DNA from: Lachnospiraceae bacterium
GTDB lineage: Bacteria; Bacillota; Clostridia; Lachnospirales; Lachnospiraceae
Length of the DNA: 11,739 nucleotides
Assembly: GCA_900766915.1 (NCBI GenBank)
Contig: CAAFXE010000055.1
Coordinates: 1 to 11,739 of the forward strand
Reading direction: 5' to 3'
How positions within the stretch are numbered: position 1 is the first letter of the stretch; each line of letters opens with the position of its first letter. Positions 1 through 5,947 of this stretch are shown here, in pieces. Both the position numbers and the translations under genes were made by a program. The notes below the pieces were generated by a model. It ran no database searches. It saw only the letters and a program-made list of their open reading frames with translations, and was not told where the DNA came from.

Positions 1-66
1 AGACTTATTTTTTTTCTTCCTATAGAGACTTTTGGTAAATGAGGTTCATGACCTGCATAGTTCCCG

Positions 67-2331
67 TTAAAAATCCTGTTCAGTCAATTTAAGACCTTTG
101 ATGAACATACCCTTCGCTTTCTTATGACGGATAAAACCGCGCTGTTCCAGACACTTGTAGAACTCAGTGGTACTGCGGGCAAACTCACCGTTTCTCCCGC
201 AGTAAGCACGGTACTCGGCATACACTTCACCCGACTTTTCCTCGAGTCCGTCAGCAACATCACAGCAGTCATCAAGAAAATGGCTCATCCAGTCATTCTC
301 GGCCTTATAAGCATTGATGGCATCACGCACACACTTTGGCGGAGTCAGCTTGAACCCTTTTCTGATGACTCTTTCAGCTCCCTCAATCAGCCACTTCAGA
401 ATGTACGGTCCGGCATTATCCAGAAGGTACTTGGAGTAGTTCTTGATCTCGCCATCACCTTTCAGACAGGCATTGAACGGAATGACAATTATGCGTCTCC
501 ACGTTCCGTCATCCATGGCACCAACCTTCGGCAGATGATTGGTATAAAGAACCAGTGTATGGCTTGGCCGAAACTTAAAAGGATCCTTGTATTTTTTCTC
601 GCCCTCAATTTCATCAATGGAAGTGAGCTGCTTTATGATGGACGTTGACAGGCGTTTTCCCTCATCAAGTTCTGCGGCAATCAGGAGACGTTTGCCTTTC
701 ACCTCCGCCAGCTCCGGTTTCACGTTCCTCCGGCATCCCGCAGTCAGGGCGTCGGCTGAGATCATTCCGCTGTATGAGCCCATCGAACCCGCAACAGAAT
801 CCCAGAAAGTAGATTTACCGTTGCACCCCGTTCCGACTGAAAAGATGCCAGCCTCCTGGTACACACTGCCTATAAGGCATAAACCTCCATTGTCCTGCAC
901 ATACTCAATCGTTTCAGCATCATTCTGGAAGGTTCGGTTGACCGATGCCAGCCACAGATCCTTGCCTTTGTCTCCCGGGGCAAAGGCTGTCATTTGCGTA
1001 ATGTAATCAGCAGGATCATGATCTCGCCTTCCCGCCATGCCCTTCCGCAAATCGTAGGTGCCATCAGGACAGTTAAGAAGAAACTCATGACTGTCAAGAT
1101 CTTTGGTGGCAATTTCCACCATAGGCTTTACCGCGGCGAGGGCGCCATTGATGTATTTGATATCCCTGCGCTGCCGTGCAAAACCCTGATATGCCAATGC
1201 TTTCAGATAAATCTCATAGGGTTTCTGCTGACTGCTTTCCACGGCTTTTGCCAATGTCTTGCCACCTGCGGCGATAGCATTTGCAGAAACACCGGCTTTT
1301 AGCAGTTTATCCTCGGCCTCACGAACGCTTTTTCTCGCATCCTCCAACTGGCGATCAAGGAACCTGACCATGCATCCCATGGCCTTCGGTTTGGATTCCT
1401 CCCAGTGTTTCCCGTTGTACACAAGAAAGTCTGTACCGGTCGTGAATGCCAGCTCATTGGCACAGTCCATAGAGAGAACTTTCGCCTGCCCCACGTCAGA
1501 ATAGTCACTTGGCTTTAACGTACTGTCAGGTCTGTATTTTTCCGGCGGAACATATCCGGGCTGACTCTGAATCTTCTTTGAGAAACGCTGTGCACTTGAC
1601 CAGATTTTTCCAAGTTCGTCATCATCAAGAGGAGGATTGCATTTCCCTGCTTCCTCCATAAAGATTTTGAAGGCTTCCTCCGTTGCTCCGTACCGCTTAA
1701 CAATCTTTCCGGCAAATCGACTCATGGTGGCATTACGCCGTCCTTCCTCGATGACAAAATTACTGCCATAACTCCCCTGAGGCATTTCAGCGTCAAAATC
1801 CTTCCCGTCATCACCAAGAAACTCGTTCAGCGTTTTGGCTCCCTGGTGGAATTCGACCTGCGGATCATCTGTGCCGTAAAAGAAATGAGCTGAGTCCATC
1901 GCTTTGGGATCAAAGAAAGGAAACCTCTCATGAACACGTTCTTTGAGACGTTTCAGTTGTTCGGGACTGCTCACCGGATCAATCTGAAAGCCGATGTGGA
2001 ACTTAGGTCTCGGTGCTTTTCCCTTCTTTTCTTTCATATGATGCCGGCTGTAGTGAACCCAGAAGGTAACCCCGGGGAATGTCTCCGCCACATTTTCCGG
2101 GGTAATCCAGTCTGAAGGATTATCTGAATGAGTGTTATCGCAGTCTCCGGCGCAGCAGTTGCTGCTTATGAAATTATCAGTATTGCGATAACTGTTCCTG
2201 TACTCAGCACATACATAATCCCGGGACACGGCTTTAACCAGAGACTCCAGATCAGTAATATCAACCCGGTTCGGGTAACGACAGTTATTCTCCATCCCGG
2301 TGACATTTGCGCTATAGATGGTAATTGGCAT
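67..2331 (-). CDS. Phage primase-helicase (AEP primase + SF3 helicase, P4/D5-like)
   Basis: This protein of about 754 aa probably primes and unwinds DNA at the phage origin. Residues 1 to about 180 look like an archaeo-eukaryotic primase domain: a DxD motif (D63/D65, GDCDNTHS), a KFH motif (H112) and an AMDSAHFF motif (D146) match AEP motifs I-III. Residues about 197-250 (GRRNATMSRFAG, then NPPLDDDELGKIWSSA) resemble PriCT-1. The C-terminal half is a D5/P4-type SF3 ATPase, with Walker A GTGCNGKST at 500-508, a Walker B-like LLIAAELDEG, and a YTNHLP...DDGTWRRIIVIPF segment. The ATG at 2331 is chosen over the TTG at 2334. It overlaps the upstream stop as TGATG, and AGGAGGT at 2341-2347 sits 9 nt away, implying translational coupling. 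It is last in a three-gene operon. No terminator is seen in 1-66, where an AGGAAG at the extreme edge may serve a further gene. Domain calls are by motif recognition; the family is secure and the AEP assignment fairly secure. Confidence 0.92.
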   Translation of the reverse strand: MPITIYSANVTGMENNCRYPNRVDITDLESLVKAVSRDYVCAEYRNSYRNTDNFISSNCCAGDCDNTHSDNPSDWITPENVAETFPGVTFWVHYSRHHMKEKKGKAPRPKFHIGFQIDPVSSPEQLKRLKERVHERFPFFDPKAMDSAHFFYGTDDPQVEFHQGAKTLNEFLGDDGKDFDAEMPQGSYGSNFVIEEGRRNATMSRFAGKIVKRYGATEEAFKIFMEEAGKCNPPLDDDELGKIWSSAQRFSKKIQSQPGYVPPEKYRPDSTLKPSDYSDVGQAKVLSMDCANELAFTTGTDFLVYNGKHWEESKPKAMGCMVRFLDRQLEDARKSVREAEDKLLKAGVSANAIAAGGKTLAKAVESSQQKPYEIYLKALAYQGFARQRRDIKYINGALAAVKPMVEIATKDLDSHEFLLNCPDGTYDLRKGMAGRRDHDPADYITQMTAFAPGDKGKDLWLASVNRTFQNDAETIEYVQDNGGLCLIGSVYQEAGIFSVGTGCNGKSTFWDSVAGSMGSYSGMISADALTAGCRRNVKPELAEVKGKRLLIAAELDEGKRLSTSIIKQLTSIDEIEGEKKYKDPFKFRPSHTLVLYTNHLPKVGAMDDGTWRRIIVIPFNACLKGDGEIKNYSKYLLDNAGPYILKWLIEGAERVIRKGFKLTPPKCVRDAINAYKAENDWMSHFLDDCCDVADGLEEKSGEVYAEYRAYCGRNGEFARSTTEFYKCLEQRGFIRHKKAKGMFIKGLKLTEQDF

Positions 2332-2663
2332 CAATCATCAACCTCCTTTGATTCTTCTTCCAAAACCCTGGTAATAAACTTCAAAGCCTTTATGATGGTT
2401 GAAAGTTCGGTATCACCGCCTAAAACAACCTCAAGTTCGTCAGTGTGGCCGAAACAGTCGGTTACCGTTTTTACTCTCATGTCGGTACTGGCCAGATCCT
2501 TAATTCGGAAGTAGGAGCGACCGCCATGACCTGTGTCTCCGCCCTTATAGCCGGTAGTGCCTGCCTCCACTTCAAGAATGTTGGCATCCGTGATTTCACG
2601 GGTAAAAGTCCTCAAATGAGTTCCGTCATTCAAAACTACAGAATCGTCTTTAATTCCATACAT
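2331..2663 (-). CDS. Small phage protein, paralogue of the upstream gene
   Basis: This protein of about 110 aa has unknown function. It is clearly paralogous to the gene just upstream (2675-3007): both begin MY-I-K, and share F-RE-DAN, a GTTGY-GGD...HGGR core (here near residues 35-48) and an ending in which an acidic/Gly stretch is followed by a helix around KAL-F. No membrane segment or signal peptide is visible. The glycine-rich GTTGY-GGD-HGGR core is the best candidate functional site. An in-frame TTG at 2669 is possible. The ATG at 2663 is preferred because AGGAGA (2671-2676) then sits 7 nt upstream and the N-terminus lines up with the paralogue. Its stop overlaps the start of the primase-helicase (TGATG), so the two are probably co-translated. 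It may be an accessory factor of replication initiation, but only position supports that. Confidence 0.8.
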   Translation of the reverse strand: MYGIKDDSVVLNDGTHLRTFTREITDANILEVEAGTTGYKGGDTGHGGRSYFRIKDLASTDMRVKTVTDCFGHTDELEVVLGGDTELSTIIKALKFITRVLEEESKEVDD

Positions 2664-2674
2664 AAACAAATCTC

Positions 2675-3007
2675 CTACTGATTAACCTTAAGACATTGGT
2701 CACTGATGGTGGCACGGGCAAATTCGAGAGCTTTCCTCATGGCATTCAGCCCGGCATCACCGCATGCGGCAATCTCAATGCCGACCACCTTCTTCTTTTC
2801 ATTGGTAATAGGCAGAAAACAGAAATCTCCGGTAAGGCATTCAAGTCCCAGGTAAGTTCTGCCACCATGGCGGCGGTTATCACCGCCTCTGTATCCGGTG
2901 GTTCCTACTTCAATACGAACCGATGTATTGGCATCAGCAGTTTCACGCTCAAAGGTCTTAACTGGGATCCTGTTAATCCAGGCTTTTCTTTCTTTAATCG
3001 CGTACAT
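2675..3007 (-). CDS. Small phage protein, first gene of minus-strand replication operon
   Basis: This 110-aa protein of unknown function shares the core GTTGY-GGD...HGGR-Y (residues about 36-52), the preceding F-RE-DAN and a C-terminal helix with the gene downstream. The pair therefore looks like a diverged tandem duplication. No transmembrane or signal segment is seen. The start at ATG 3007 is supported by AAGGAGA at 3014-3020, 6 nt away. Its TAG stop (2675-2677) overlaps the ribosome binding site of the next gene, so the two are tightly spaced. It is the first gene downstream of the inverted copy of the dyad element (3050-3079) in the divergent control region, and is likely transcribed from there together with the second paralogue and the primase-helicase. 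I know similar short proteins from Bacillota phages only as hypotheticals. Confidence 0.8.
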   Translation of the reverse strand: MYAIKERKAWINRIPVKTFERETADANTSVRIEVGTTGYRGGDNRRHGGRTYLGLECLTGDFCFLPITNEKKKVVGIEIAACGDAGLNAMRKALEFARATISDQCLKVNQ

Positions 3008-3049
3008 GACGCATCTCCTTCTTAATGGTTAAAAGACTCAAGGGTGTTT

Positions 3050-3094
3050 TTCTGCCCTCTTACCTACTAATGCCCAGAAGTCCGCTGCTTTTAC
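3050..3094 (-). repeat. Inverted copy of the 45-bp dyad element
   Basis: Read on the minus strand, 3094 to 3050 gives GTAAAA, nine variable bases, then a 30-bp segment starting TTCTGGGCATTAG and ending CAGAA. This matches the four plus-strand copies in both spacing and sequence, so it is the same element in opposite orientation. The dyad (3050-3079) begins 72 bp upstream of the first minus-strand start codon (3007). A T-run precedes GTAAAA as in the direct copies. Its middle (TAGTAGGTAAGAGG) has drifted from the consensus TAGGTAGTGAAGG, whereas the arms and length are kept. Confidence 0.9.
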
Positions 3095-3166
3095 AAAAAA
3101 TCTAAAAAAAATTTTCTCCGACATGGAGGTCTCTGTTCTTTATTCAAAGATGAATGCGGGAATTTC

Positions 3167-3455
3167 GCAAAAACACCTCGATTCTGGACATTGAGTAGTG
3201 AAGGCTCAGAAAACCGTGGCTGAAAAAAAATCTGAAAGTTTTTTTGTAAAAACACCTCAGTTCTGGGCATTAGGTAGTGAAGGCACAGAAAAACGTGGCT
3301 GAAAAAAATTTGAAAGTTTTTTGTAAAAACAGTCCGGTTCTGGGCATTAGGTAGTAAGAGCGCAGAAAAACGTGGCTGAAAAAAATCTGAAAGTTTTTTG
3401 TAAAAACCACCCGGTTCTGGGCATTAGGTAGTGAGGGCACAGAAAAACGCCCCGC
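3167..3455 (+). repeat. Four direct copies of a 77-79 bp repeat with a 30-bp dyad
   Basis: The dyad segments lie at 3182-3211, 3261-3290, 3338-3367 and 3415-3444, giving periods of 79, 77 and 77 bp. Each is exactly 30 bp, begins TTCTGG and ends CAGAA, and is preceded by G(T/C)AAAA plus exactly nine variable bases. Between dyads, the first three copies continue with AAAACGTGGCTG or a close variant, an A-tract, TCTGAAAG or TTTGAAAG, and a T-tract ending TTTTTTGTAAAA. The last copy diverges after its dyad into the leader of the 3492 gene, 77 bp from its start codon. The first copy is the most degenerate (GGACATTGAG). Tract lengths account for the small changes in period. Confidence 0.95.
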
Positions 3456-3491
3456 TGAAATCTGAAATTAACCGTAATTAAGGACAATCCA

Positions 3492-3833
3492 ATGAAAAAG
3501 AAAGACCTTTCTATTCTGATTGACGGATTCCGCAGACTGAGTGCTGATGCTGCCGAGATTGCAGATCTGCTTTCAGGAACGCAGACCGTTTCCCAAAAGA
3601 CCGAAACCGCACCGGAAACTGAACCGACTCCTGCCGAAACCGAGGAAAAGCCTGCAAAGGTTTACTCCTTTGAAGAAGTTCGCGGAATTCTGGCTGAAAA
3701 GGCACGCTCCGGTTTCAGAGCCGAGGTTAAGGCTCTGCTTACCGCCCACGGCTTTAAGCAACTATCCGATATCACCGATCCGGACTTATTCGCAACCCTG
3801 GTGAAAGAGGCGGAGGAACTCGGCAATGGCTAA
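3492..3833 (+). CDS. Small replication-module protein, first gene of plus operon
   Basis: This acidic 113-aa protein has an N-terminal helix, a low-complexity linker rich in Thr, Pro and Glu (about residues 32-57), and a C-terminal helical domain (VYSFEEVRGILAEKARSGFRAEVKALL, broken by AHG, then KQLSDI). The C-terminal part resembles short phage proteins found just before DUF2800 genes and often mislabelled rRNA biogenesis protein Rrp5. That label should not be taken as a function. Start ATG 3492 has AAGGA 7 nt upstream. The gene overlaps the DUF2800 nuclease by 8 bp (ATGGCTAA) and carries that gene's ribosome binding site, so the two are co-translated. A helper or adaptor role in DNA processing is inferred only from position. 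Confidence 0.85.
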   Translation: MKKKDLSILIDGFRRLSADAAEIADLLSGTQTVSQKTETAPETEPTPAETEEKPAKVYSFEEVRGILAEKARSGFRAEVKALLTAHGFKQLSDITDPDLFATLVKEAEELGNG

Positions 3834-4968
3834 ACATGCGACTCTGTCAGCATCAGCAAGTCACCGCTGGCTTGCATGCCCTCCGAGTGCTTTGCTCTGC
3901 GCTGAAATCGAAGATCAGTCCAGTCCTTATGCACAGCAAGGGACAGATGCTCACGAACTCTGTGAGTACCTGGTGATGAAGGCACTTGGACGCGATGCAA
4001 GTGATCCGACTCCGCACCTCTCCTTCTATGATGCGGAAATGCAGGAGGCAGCCGACGGCTACTGCGGCTTTGTTATGGAACAGGTTGCGGCTGCGAAAGA
4101 GCAATGTTCAGATCCGCTGGTATGCGTTGAGCAGAGACTCGACTTCTCCAGGTGGGTAAAGGACGGATTCGGTACCGGAGACTGCGTGATTGTGGCAGAT
4201 GATCTGCTGCACATCATCGATCTGAAATACGGTGTCGGTGTTCTTGTAACGGCATCCGGTGAAGACGGTACCGGGAACAGTCAGCTCAAGTGCTACGCAC
4301 TGGGCGCTCTTGATACCTTCGGTGCTCTCTATGACATCAGGCGCATCAGACTCAGCATCTATCAGCCGAGACGCGACAACGTAGACACCTTCGAGATGTC
4401 TGCCGACGAACTGCTGAAATGGGCTGATGAGGTACTGAAACCGACTGCCGAGCTGGCTTATGAAGGAGGCGGTGAGTTCCATGCCGGAGATCACTGTCAG
4501 TTCTGCAAGCTTAAGGCTACCTGCAGAGCACGAGCTGAATACAGCATGGAGCTGGCAAAGTATGACTTTGCTGATGCTCCGACGCTTGACAGCACAGAGA
4601 TTGCGGCAATTCTGCCCCAGATAGACTCTCTTGTTTCCTGGGCAGACGACATCAAAGCCTATGCACTTGAGCAGGCTTTATCCGGTGTCCGTTACCCACA
4701 CTTCAAGCTGGTGGAAGGCAGAAGTATTCGCAAATACACCGACGAAAATGAGGTGGCAAAGGTCGTACAGAATGCCGGGTACGATCCGTTTGAGAAAAAG
4801 CTCCTGGGAATCACTCTGATGACCAAACAGCTAGGCAAAAAGAAGTTCGAAGAACTGTTGAGTGGGCTTGTTATCAAGCCTGTTGGTAAACCTGTGCTTG
4901 TTTCAGACACGGATCCCCGTCCTGAATTCAACACTGCAAAATCTGATTTTAATGAAAAGGAAATTTAA
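3826..4968 (+). CDS. DUF2800 RecB/Cas4-like PD-(D/E)XK nuclease with predicted Fe-S cluster
   Basis: This 380-aa phage nuclease probably acts in recombination or replication of phage DNA. Visible motifs are GTDAHE (H43), like the first motif of AddB/Cas4 nucleases; GTGDCVI (D119); and IIDLKYG (D132-x-K134), the PD-(D/E)XK core. Four cysteines, C18 (WLACPPS) and C224-x2-C227-x5-C233, have the spacing of the AddB/Cas4 4Fe-4S staple, so an iron-sulfur cluster closing the nuclease fold is expected. Start ATG 3826 has GGAGGAA at 3812-3818, 7 nt upstream, inside the preceding gene. The stop is 2 nt before the ssDNA-binding protein gene. DUF2800 members typically lie beside DUF2815 and a Pol A-type polymerase in Bacillota phages, exactly as here. 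Polarity and substrate cannot be read from the sequence. Confidence 0.9.
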   Translation: MAKHATLSASASHRWLACPPSALLCAEIEDQSSPYAQQGTDAHELCEYLVMKALGRDASDPTPHLSFYDAEMQEAADGYCGFVMEQVAAAKEQCSDPLVCVEQRLDFSRWVKDGFGTGDCVIVADDLLHIIDLKYGVGVLVTASGEDGTGNSQLKCYALGALDTFGALYDIRRIRLSIYQPRRDNVDTFEMSADELLKWADEVLKPTAELAYEGGGEFHAGDHCQFCKLKATCRARAEYSMELAKYDFADAPTLDSTEIAAILPQIDSLVSWADDIKAYALEQALSGVRYPHFKLVEGRSIRKYTDENEVAKVVQNAGYDPFEKKLLGITLMTKQLGKKKFEELLSGLVIKPVGKPVLVSDTDPRPEFNTAKSDFNEKEI

Positions 4969-4970
4969 TT

Positions 4971-5546
4971 ATGGCCAATACAGCTAAAAATCCGACAAAA
5001 GTAATTACCGGTCCTAAGACCATCTTCTCTTACCTTAACGTTAACGAGCCTAAGGTTCCTATGGGCGGCGGCACTCCGAAGTACAGCGTTTCGCTGATCA
5101 TTCCTAAGTCCGACACCGTGACCGTCAACAAGATCAAGGCCGCCATCAAGGCTGCCTACGATGAAGGTCAGTCCAAGCTCAAGGGCAACTCCAAGTTCGT
5201 TCCGGATCTTGATGCACTTAAGACTCCGCTGCGTGACGGTGACAAGGAACGCAAGGGCGATGCCGCCTATGCCAACTCCTACTTCGTGAATGCCAACAGC
5301 ACCACCAAGCCGGGCGTGGTTGACGCAGACCGCCAGCCGATTATTGATACCTCTGAACTTTACTCCGGTATTATCGGCAGAGCATCCATCAACTTCTATG
5401 CCTACAATGCCAACGGCAACAAGGGCATCGCCTGTGGTCTGAACAACCTTCAGAAACTCTCTGACGGTACTGCTCTTGGCGGTCACAGCAGAGCTGAAGA
5501 TGACTTCGCCGACCTTGATGATGACGATGAGGATTTCTTAGGTTAA
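4971..5546 (+). CDS. Phage ssDNA-binding protein (DUF2815 / Enc34-like)
   Basis: This 191-aa protein of the DUF2815 family is related to the Enterobacter phage Enc34 single-stranded-DNA-binding protein, which has an OB-fold. It should coat ssDNA during phage replication and recombination. Seen here: a beta-rich N-terminal part (TGPKTIFSYLNVNEPK, PKYSVSLIIPKSD), a helical insert (KIKAAIKAAYDEG), an aromatic-rich core (GIIGRASINFYAYNANGNKG), and a strongly acidic tail (DDFADLDDDDEDFLG) like the protein-docking tails of bacterial SSB. The tail may recruit the nuclease or polymerase encoded on either side. The start is supported by AAGGAA just upstream and the 2-nt gap after the DUF2800 stop. A hairpin (5569-5590) follows 23 nt after the gene. 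Confidence 0.9.
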   Translation: MANTAKNPTKVITGPKTIFSYLNVNEPKVPMGGGTPKYSVSLIIPKSDTVTVNKIKAAIKAAYDEGQSKLKGNSKFVPDLDALKTPLRDGDKERKGDAAYANSYFVNANSTTKPGVVDADRQPIIDTSELYSGIIGRASINFYAYNANGNKGIACGLNNLQKLSDGTALGGHSRAEDDFADLDDDDEDFLG

Positions 5547-5568
5547 TCCGGTAATTTCTGACAATCTG

Positions 5569-5590
5569 GGCGGTGGGCATGCCTGCCGCC
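5569..5590 (+). terminator. Intercistronic hairpin after the ssDNA-binding protein gene
   Basis: This 22-nt inverted repeat has a GGCGG/CCGCC outer stem, two G-T pairs and an inner GGCATGCC palindrome, so nearly every base can pair. Only three T follow, so full termination is unlikely. It may be a weak attenuator or an mRNA-end stabiliser that raises ssDNA-binding protein mRNA relative to downstream genes. The sequence after it (TTTATGACAATGAGG) resembles that after the second hairpin at 5903-5931. Confidence 0.6.
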
Positions 5591-5612
5591 TTTATGACAA
5601 TGAGGTGTAAAT

Positions 5613-5765
5613 ATGGATATTGATTTTCTGCAACTTGCATTGATGTACGCACTGTTCTTTTCTTTTGCCTTTCTTGGAGCAGGTATTGCCCATCTCATCA
5701 CGATGGCACTCAGGAAGTTCAGAGGCAGACAATCCGGAGGTACAGACAGATGGAATGTGGACTAA
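5613..5765 (+). CDS. Small single-span membrane protein (50 aa)
   Basis: This 50-aa ORF starts MDIDFLQLAL and has one hydrophobic stretch at about residues 6-32 (ALMYALFFSFAFLGAGIAHL). A basic tail follows (RKFRGRQ), giving an N-out/C-in prediction by the positive-inside rule. Start ATG 5613 has GAGGTG at 5602-5607, 5 nt upstream. The last 16 nt overlap the next small gene in a different frame, and carry its start. Function is unrecognised. Position inside the replication operon argues against a simple holin, though a membrane-anchoring or lysis-related role cannot be excluded. Confidence 0.7.
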   Translation: MDIDFLQLALMYALFFSFAFLGAGIAHLITMALRKFRGRQSGGTDRWNVD

Positions 5766-5893
5766 CACCTGATGAAATTTCACTTATGAAGTTTGCCTTC
5801 GGATTTGTTATCGGAACCGTGCTCGGCATCATCGCCGGCAATCTGGTTGATCTGGTGAGATACCTGTGGAACAGACGGTTACACCGTAAATAG
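5750..5893 (+). CDS. Small single-span membrane protein (47 aa)
   Basis: This 47-aa ORF begins MECGLTPDEI. It has one hydrophobic, glycine-rich segment at about residues 13-37 (KFAFGFVIGTVLGIIAGNLV) with small-residue spacing that suits helix packing, then a basic end (WNRRLHRK). Start ATG 5750 is supported by GGAGGT at 5736-5741, 8 nt away, inside the preceding gene, which it overlaps by 16 nt. The two tiny membrane proteins are therefore likely made together and may pair in the membrane. Its stop is followed at once by the hairpin that precedes the polymerase gene. Function is not recognised. Confidence 0.7.
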   Translation: MECGLTPDEISLMKFAFGFVIGTVLGIIAGNLVDLVRYLWNRRLHRK

Positions 5894-5902
5894 ATGAATC
5901 AG

Positions 5903-5931
5903 GGGCGACGGTTTATCTGCCGCCCTTTTTT
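5903..5931 (+). terminator. Hairpin plus T-run upstream of the polymerase gene
   Basis: The stem GGGCG/CGCCC (5903-5907 with 5921-5925) continues past an A-C mismatch with CGG/CTG, has a TTTAT loop, and is followed by six T. It has the form of an intrinsic terminator inside the operon, so the polymerase is probably expressed at lower level than the genes before it, or read-through is controlled. The polymerase ribosome binding site (GAGGA, 5935-5939) lies immediately after the T-run. Confidence 0.65.
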
Positions 5932-5947
5932 AATGAGGATTGGAATT

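Larger units (their letters stand above)
3008..3491. promoter_or_regulatory. Divergent non-coding control region / candidate phage origin
   Basis: This 484-bp gap between the two divergent replication operons holds no credible ORF. It contains five copies of one element (one inverted, four direct), A- and T-tracts, and the leaders of both operons. Both leaders have purine-rich ribosome binding sites: AAGGAGA for the minus gene, and AAGGA at 3480-3484, 7 nt before ATG 3492. I find no good TTGACA/TATAAT promoter. The repeated TTTTTTGTAAAA box could act as an A/T-rich upstream or -35-like element, but the distal part of the element is a poor -10. Transcription of both operons must start here unless a promoter lies elsewhere. 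Alternatively, or in addition, this is an iteron-type origin, since the primase-helicase is encoded next to it and P4-type proteins bind repeats at their origin. Confidence 0.7.

Noticed and set aside
1..66. Terminator or small gene after the primase-helicase
   Set aside because: Only a short imperfect palindrome near 42-54 and a 12-codon frame are present. There is no stable stem with a T-run on the minus strand, so the operon may continue past the edge.
124..648. A 174-aa plus-strand open frame opposite the primase-helicase
   Set aside because: It lies antisense inside a gene with clear primase and SF3 helicase motifs, has no convincing ribosome binding site, and its translation shows no recognisable domain.
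3080..3166. Standard sigma70 promoters in the divergent region
   Set aside because: A/T-rich tracts are present but no pair of good -35 and -10 boxes with 16-18 bp spacing could be found on either strand, so no specific promoter is called.
3167..3455. CRISPR array
   Set aside because: The units are 77-79 bp with similar rather than unique sequence between the 30-bp segments, only four direct copies exist, one further copy is inverted, and there are no cas genes.
4965..5486. A 173-aa minus-strand open frame opposite the ssDNA-binding protein
   Set aside because: It is an antisense shadow produced by biased codon use of a well-supported gene, with repetitive Val/Gly-rich composition and no sensible context.
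5894..5947. Upstream in-frame ATG extending the polymerase by 18 residues
   Set aside because: It starts immediately after the previous stop, is followed by the hairpin and T-run, and the extension is basic and unlike the family. ATG 5948 has a well-placed GAGGA.
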